Shown: positions 1 to 64,000 of the stretch, one piece after another
Layout: each line of letters starts with the position of its first letter
How positions within the stretch are numbered: position 1 is the stretch's first letter
The notes under the pieces: model-generated
Told to the model about the DNA's origin: nothing
The model's database searches: none
Seen by the model: only the letters and a program-made list of their open reading frames with translations
Assembly: GCF_000003815.2 (NCBI RefSeq)
Contig: NC_049983.1
Location: 6,572,120 to 6,636,119 of the forward strand
DNA length: 64,000 nucleotides
Direction of reading: 5' to 3'
Source: Branchiostoma floridae
Lineage: Eukaryota > Chordata > Leptocardii > Amphioxiformes > Branchiostomatidae
Made by a program: the position numbers and the translations under genes

Positions 1-1794
1 TTGACCATTGATGAGGAACAGCACAAATATTTCAGAACAAGACAATGAACGATATCGGAACAGATACACGAACTTTGGAAGGTGAAGTTTAAAGGGGAAG
101 GGAACTTGTACAAGAAGAGGGGGTACAAAGAACGCAGAATACAGCATGCATATGGTTTAACCACAGTCTATCTCCGTTACTTGCTGTCCGAAAAAAACAC
201 GCAAGCACTTCTCCAGGGTTTGCCTTCTCCCAAAAGTTGTATATAAAATTACCATTCTTTGCACTTTCCTTAAACACCAATTTACGGTAGGTCCTTGTAA
301 AGAGCTTCTTCATAAGAAGACATCAAAGTTTCCGTCACTAAATGCTTGCTGATGAAAAACATCGGAATTTCTTCGTAGTGACGCTAGCAATCCCAACTGG
401 GTAGGTAAAAACCACGTTGACTCTCTCACAACTACGGACAAATGTACAAAAACATCAAAAGACACAATGTTATGGTTCTACCACACTATTAAAAATACAG
501 TATCTCAAATATACACTAATTCTACCCATTCGGAGAGGGAAATGTCTGGAAAAGTTCCATCCTGCAAAAATCCCAAAAGAAAAAAGCAAAATATCTGAAA
601 CCCCATTGCAAAAGTGAGCTTCCGTTGCAAGAATTTAAATAAATCGAGAAAATGAGAACCTGTACAATTATGGGTGAGCAATTCTTAAACTGTTATTTCC
701 AGGTTCGAATACTCAGAAGTAAATGGTCTACCAAGCCTCAAAAAAGTGATCTGAAATAAAACGTTCAGCTTCAAGCTCAAATTTGATATGCATATGGTAC
801 AATAATTGACAAGCCCATGCTCTTAAAAATGAAGCCCCAAAAGTAAGCGAATAATAAGCAAAAAATGAAGCTGGTATGCATATTTCACATTTCATTCCCT
901 TCTGTTTGAACTAGTCTGAAAACCCAGACCTTTGCATCACCGTTTAGTCTATCTATTCCCCAATGTGGTAAACTTTCTACGCCTACAAAACTGCGAACAT
1001 TTCTGGATATGTAGGGCCATGTTTGGAACCAGAATACATAAAAATGGACATACTTTCATTTTCCCCCATACCTATTCCTGATAGAGAACTACCGCTTATA
1101 TCATCATCTTCTGTGACGTAACAATTTTCTAAGTTCACTGTGCATCTATAAATGTGTTCAACATTCAAAGAGGGTGTTTTTGTGTTAGACACTGAAACCA
1201 CAAACCTCTAAGATCATAGATCAAAATAATTCTCTTGGGACTCATTTTTCTCTTCAAACTACACTCACAACAGGCATCTCAAATCTTTGCTGACCAAAAT
1301 CAGATCGTAAAACGCCTTCTTTCGTACGTCCCTTTCTCTAAGTGTAACAGGTTTAGAAAAAATAGATTTATTTTTTTTGGTCTAGATATGGTACATTCTT
1401 TCGCGCTGAAAAATACAGAATCCTGCCCCAACACATTCAAAGATGCACAGTATTCTCGTCCCACCCACAACCCCTCGAACAAAGCGACCGAAACCACGGG
1501 TACGCTTCCGGCCAGCAAAACATCGTCTTCAGAACCGAATAAAATAACATTATTACTATTTCAAAAAACATCCCAGCAATAGTAAGCTCAAAATTCCACA
1601 ACTTTTTTTTTCAACAGTTTACAAGGGAAGAAGTTGTTGAACAGTGATCAGTCAGTATTGCGTGTGGCAGTCCCGTGTGTTGATTGGAGGAGGTATGATT
1701 ATGAAGAAGCGCTGGTTTAGATGAGGCTGTTATGATGGAGGTGGTGTCCAGGTGGTCCGCTGTATTGTGTTCATGTTATGTGGTGGAAGCTTCT
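1..1794. other. HCFC1 3' UTR and downstream flank
   Basis: No coding region recognised on either strand. It holds the candidate poly(A) signal at 1367 and otherwise AT-rich unique-looking sequence. Short ORFs here show no recognisable motifs. Confidence 0.5.
1367..1372 (-). terminator. Candidate HCFC1 polyadenylation signal
   Basis: AATAAA on the minus strand, 423 nt past the HCFC1 stop codon. It is the clearest hexamer I see in the presumed 3' UTR. Confidence 0.45.
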
Positions 1795-60365
<58,571 letters not shown>

Positions 60366-60385
<20 letters not shown>

Positions 60386-60870
60386 CTTGAGCTACCCACA
60401 ATGCTGGGGGTGGGCGGGGGTTTCCTACAGCCACGGCGTCTCGCCTCTACAAAAGTATGCAAACGAGGGTGTCCAGAATATAACGACCAATCAGTGCGAG
60501 GCAAACATGAATATTTAGTAATTTTTCCGCGAGGCGCAGTGAGTTTAGACACCTCTGGGGGTAGGCGCCACAGAGTTCCCGGATGTTGTAAACAAAATTT
60601 CTTCCCTTTTCTTTTGCTCAAAGAATTTTTAATCTCGTTCTGTCCCTGAACGGAAAATAAACATTCGTCACAAACAGGGTAGACTTGATGGTTGAATGTT
60701 GATAATTTGGAATAAAGATTTTATTTGAGGGACGCTGCCCCATCAGCCACTCACATAATTAACAGATACCCCGGATGTTCATTTGCATGTTTCCAGTCTC
60801 GTACCCAGGGTCACGAGAGCGAGAACTGGGAACGTTTGACACTTCCGGGTTTGGCAGCACCTGCAGGTAC
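60366..60870. promoter_or_regulatory. Bidirectional promoter of HCFC1 and TMEM187
   Basis: The HCFC1 start codon lies inside CAAGATGGCGGC (minus strand), a YY1-type motif common at TATA-less start sites. On the other side ACTTCCGGGT (60841, ETS-like) is followed by CACCTGCAG-gtacag at 60866, a plausible donor for a TMEM187 5' UTR exon. Further YY1-like motifs in the same orientation occur at 59783, 59995 and 60183. Confidence 0.6.
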
Positions 60871-61570
60871 AGTCCCGAGATAATGCGATATATAATAGTT
60901 ATGATGGCCAAAATTCATTACTACATTATTCCACAGTATGCATTGATAGTAGGGGTGTTGTCGTGTTGTACTGTCATGTTTCTAAAATAATTCGCTAAGG
61001 TATTCCAGCCCTGGACCTGTGCTTTTAATTGTCATATGACGTTATGATAGGTGCATGTGCACGTGTAAGGTTACTGTTGTGCATTTTGGCATGGGCATGC
61101 TACTAGTATATGCTAGTAATTACGGAGATTATCAGGGTTAGATGAGCTAAATCTTGATGATTGCATGTACATGTACACGTTTTTCCTGCAATTAATGCAT
61201 CATTTATAACTACGGAAAGAATCTAACTGGCCGGCCAAATTCATTTTCCTATGCAGAGCTGATACCGCATAAATTTGTACTAACAGCTAGTTCTACATTG
61301 TGGGTTCAAATATACGTAGAATGTCCAAGTTTATATCTGTTGACATCTTTGTCATTGGGTTTCAATATACAGGGGGATGTCCCGAAAACATTTCAGAATT
61401 CTGCTGAATTCGGAAGAAACCCTGATAGTAGGCGGGCAAGCCTCCAGCCTGGCATGGAATGACCCAACTGTGGGGGCTGTTACTAACCATGCCAGGCAGT
61501 GAAGTTCCACCCTTAGTATTAGTCTGACATGTCATAATTTACACTTTTTCTTTGCTACAGACCCTCCAGG

Positions 61571-62383
61571 ATGGACCACGCTGTGAGTACAGCTGCCATC
61601 TCGGTCGTCATTCCAGTTGCCATGGCAACGGCGATCACATGGCTGGGCTGTTTCGACAGCGTCATCACCGATCTCGGTTTCCAACACTACGGCGAGCACC
61701 CTGACCACAACATCCCCCTCCTACCCTCTCAACTCAAGATGCCTGCTAACACCCTGGTCAACTTGGGTTACACACTTCTCGGATTCCTGTGGATTAACAA
61801 GTTTGTAAAAGACAGAAACGACGGCGCCATTACCGACGGCGACCTTTTTGTGGGTTCTACATTCTGCTGGATGGCGGTCGCGTATGGACCGGTACAGTTC
61901 CTGCGTATCGTGACTCAGCGGCACAGGTTCGCCGTGTTAGACCAGTGGTTCACCCTACCGTTCTTCGCTTGGGTTGTGGTGATGAGCGACTACCTCATGG
62001 ACGGATGGAATGCCAGAAGGATTTTGACTGTCGTTGTGCTTTCCTTTGCGAGCTATACCTTCGCTCTACTTCATGACCTTGGCTTTGAGGTCGCTCTAGG
62101 ATTTCACATACTACTTGCCGTTATGTACGGCATGCAAATTTTCCGAGCTAGCCAATCAGAAAAGTTAAAGTCGAAGCTACTAAGGGCATTGATGTTTGCT
62201 GTTCTGTCTTGTGCAGGGTTTGTCGGGTTGAAGCTCCTTGACTTGTACCTTGCCAGGTTTTTGTTGTTTCATCGTTTTTCGGGACATTTCTGGTCCAAGG
62301 TGGCGGACATAATGCAGATACATTTTGTGTGTAAATTCTTCCACCCCATCATGGTGGAAAATGCCAAGAATAAGAAAGAATGA
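61571..62383 (+). CDS. TMEM187: Transmembrane protein 187, single coding exon
   Basis: 270 aa (human 261). A multipass membrane protein of unknown molecular role. Clear family signatures: FDSVITDLGFQHYGEHP (about residues 30-46), MPANTLVNLGYTLLGFLW, YGPVQFLRIVTQRHRFAVLD, QWFTLPFFAWVV, LLHDLGFEVALGFHILLAV and the strongly conserved end FSGHFWSKVADIMQIHF. About seven hydrophobic segments: near 8-27, 57-75, 90-110, 128-145, 151-170, 173-190 and 202-222. The start follows a good acceptor (tttgctacag at 61560), so the 5' UTR is probably spliced while the coding part is intronless. It lies divergent from HCFC1. A signal peptide is not obvious. Confidence 0.95.
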   Translation: MDHAVSTAAISVVIPVAMATAITWLGCFDSVITDLGFQHYGEHPDHNIPLLPSQLKMPANTLVNLGYTLLGFLWINKFVKDRNDGAITDGDLFVGSTFCWMAVAYGPVQFLRIVTQRHRFAVLDQWFTLPFFAWVVVMSDYLMDGWNARRILTVVVLSFASYTFALLHDLGFEVALGFHILLAVMYGMQIFRASQSEKLKSKLLRALMFAVLSCAGFVGLKLLDLYLARFLLFHRFSGHFWSKVADIMQIHFVCKFFHPIMVENAKNKKE

Positions 62384-62453
62384 TTGCAATTAAAGGAGTG
62401 GAAAGATTAAAAGCTGATCTAGTCACAATCTAGGTTTAAGTGATCTAGAACTT

Positions 62454-62822
62454 AGGCCAAGTTGACTCGATCACATAGATGGCATCCTCTGGGAACTCCA
62501 AAACTGATGCAAGCGTTCAAAGAAAAAAACGTTTGGCAAAATAAAAGTTGATTGATTATAAAATGTGAGTGGTAAGGAAGGTTGAACAAATGACTAGCAC
62601 ACATCTTGTATATCAAACAGTAGATTCTTCATATTTGTTCTTCTTTGACTTTGTCATTCTACAATATTAGTACATGTATCTCTTTCCTGATATATTTTGC
62701 ACTATTTGCATACTTTTGTAGCTGCTTTGTACGATTTACAATATGGTCAAAAACTTTCTTTTTAAATCAATGCATAAGTAGATGCCATTTATATACATGT
62801 AATCAAATCAACATGGCCTTAC
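62454..62822. mobile_element. MITE family A, copy at the TMEM187 3' end
   Basis: Degenerate left terminus AGGCCAAGTTGACTCGATCA with GATGGCATCC and right terminus TAATCAAATCAACATGGCCT. Internal CTCCAAAACTGATGCAAGCG matches the copy at 56274. About 370 bp, non-coding. Confidence 0.75.
62538..62543 (+). terminator. Candidate TMEM187 polyadenylation signal
   Basis: AATAAA 155 nt after the stop codon. It lies inside the MITE at 62454-62822, which may therefore supply the transcript end. Confidence 0.5.
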
Positions 62823-63077
62823 CAATAATGTATTTATCAACTATTCTGTAACATGGCAGATTTAACTTTCATACTAATAAATACATGTATTGAAAGTTTT
62901 CAGCAATTTTTTTTATTGATCATTTTTACAGTTTGGAAGATATGAGTACACATTACACAAACCCTATACGAAAATATCTACAAAATTGCTTCTTTTCCTG
63001 ATCTTTCCTGTATAATAGCTCTTTAACAAAATAATTACATCTTGTGAAATATTGCCTTTGTCATATATCTTCTTTCA

Positions 63078-63235
63078 GATTTGATTTGATTTGATTTATT
63101 AGATTTGCAAAACAATACAATACCTGTGGATCACAGGCAGGAGTAGGCTGGTTTTGTGATCCACACATTAATACGTATACATACATTGTATGTACTAATA
63201 CATCATTAAAACAGTCAGTGTAAAATGTCTATTGA
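63078..63235 (-). repeat. 3' end of a minus-strand retroelement
   Basis: TTTGATTTGATTTGATTTAT at 63083, read on the minus strand, is an (ATCAAA)n tail. The body GATCACAGGCAGGAGTAGGC lies behind it. Family not identified. Confidence 0.4.
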
Positions 63236-63268
63236 AAAATCTTCATTAATTCTTCATGGTTGATAATC

Positions 63269-63680
63269 TCCAGGCAGATCTACCAGTGGTGGCATAAGGA
63301 GTTTAGCTGGCCAAGGAGTGTTCTGAGCCACCGGAGATCTGTCATCACTGAAACAGGGAGGAGCATTTCTATTCAATAATGGTGTTACTGCCCCTCCCAG
63401 AGGACATACTATCAACAATGAGAAGATTTGTTGTGCTAATGCTTTTACGATCAATTTATATCTTTATTGGGACAAATTCAGTGCCCATGCACATCCCTGT
63501 AGAAGGATTGCGCCTAACAGCAAGGCGGGCAATTAACACCTACTCGGCAACACACACCATTATTGAATAGAAATGCCCCTCCCTGTTTCAGTGACGTCAG
63601 ATCCCCAGTGGCTCAGAACACTACTTGGCCAGCTAAACTCCTTGCCAAGCTAAATGCCATTGGTAGATCTGCCTGGAAAT
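63269..63680. mobile_element. Foldback element with about 120-bp inverted arms
   Basis: Left arm 63269-63390 (CCAGGCAGATCTACCAGTGG ... TTCTATTCAATAATGGTGT) pairs with right arm 63553-63679 (ACACCATTATTGAATAGAAA ... TAGATCTGCCTGG) at roughly 85-90% identity by eye. The loop of about 160 bp holds no gene. Confidence 0.9.
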
Positions 63681-64000
63681 TACACGGTTGATACTTCTTG
63701 CACACATACCCAAACCTGAGCAAGTTTAAATAGTCAAAATACTTACTTACTTGTTACTTGAATTGTCAAAATACAACTTGTATAACAAGTAACCCACAAC
63801 AATCACAAAAGACGTACATGTAAATTTAATTATATGTCTGAAACAGAAGTCTATTTGTTTTTCAAATGTGGCACCATTGAAGAAAGCTGATAAAATGGTT
63901 TTTGAATGGTAATTTCAAAGGAAGTTTACACCAGAATAGATATTGCAATAGCATGATAGACTTGATGTCATCTCAAATCTCTGACTCCATCTCAATGTGC
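63681..64000. other. Right flank
   Basis: AT-rich, no gene or structured repeat recognised. Confidence 0.5.

Overview
The window reads as chordate genomic DNA, most likely from a cephalochordate (amphioxus). It has a large intron-rich gene with GT-AG introns, abundant DNA transposons, LINE and SINE fragments, 100-N scaffold gaps, and no prokaryotic features. The species is an inference. It rests on an HCF-1 gene close to the vertebrate one but lacking canonical vertebrate HCF repeats, linked to TMEM187 as in vertebrates.

The minus strand is dominated by one gene, the orthologue of host cell factor 1 (HCFC1), running from the ATG at 60385 to the stop at 1795. I assembled 29 coding exons by hand from splice sites, frame and protein resemblance. 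Joined, they give a continuous frame of 1,502 codons plus stop: a six-blade kelch domain (exons 1-7), the N-terminal half of a split fibronectin-III module (exons 8-9), a long Thr/Ser/Val/Ala-rich middle (exons 9-17), a tandem array of small acidic repeat exons (17-22), a further low-complexity linker (23-24), and the C-terminal FN3 region with a basic tail (25-29). The repeat exons are the most unusual thing here. They carry a PCGTIHGCGTDDE core that resembles the vertebrate HCF cleavage repeat but lacks its cleavage-site Glu.

An intact 4.9-kb piggyBac element (8250-13181, TTAA at both ends, two-exon transposase of 718 aa) sits in the intron between repeat exons 21 and 22, on the same strand as the host gene. 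TMEM187 lies head-to-head with HCFC1 at 61571-62383 (+), the same arrangement as in human Xq28. Between them is a short promoter region with YY1-like and ETS-like motifs.

The remaining sequence is introns and flanks. Intron 13 (17.2-20.1 kb) holds an assembly gap and a 130-bp minisatellite. Intron 9 (23.3-35.2 kb) holds three gaps, palindrome arrays, unrecognised plus-strand ORFs and a candidate first exon. Intron 6 holds a 1.2-kb TTAA-flanked element. Intron 1 (46.7-60.2 kb) holds a 1.4-kb TIR element and a 7.3-kb repeat-rich block with LINE fragments and inverted decamer satellites. Downstream of TMEM187 are a MITE and a 400-bp foldback element. All family assignments are from reading the sequence; no search was run.
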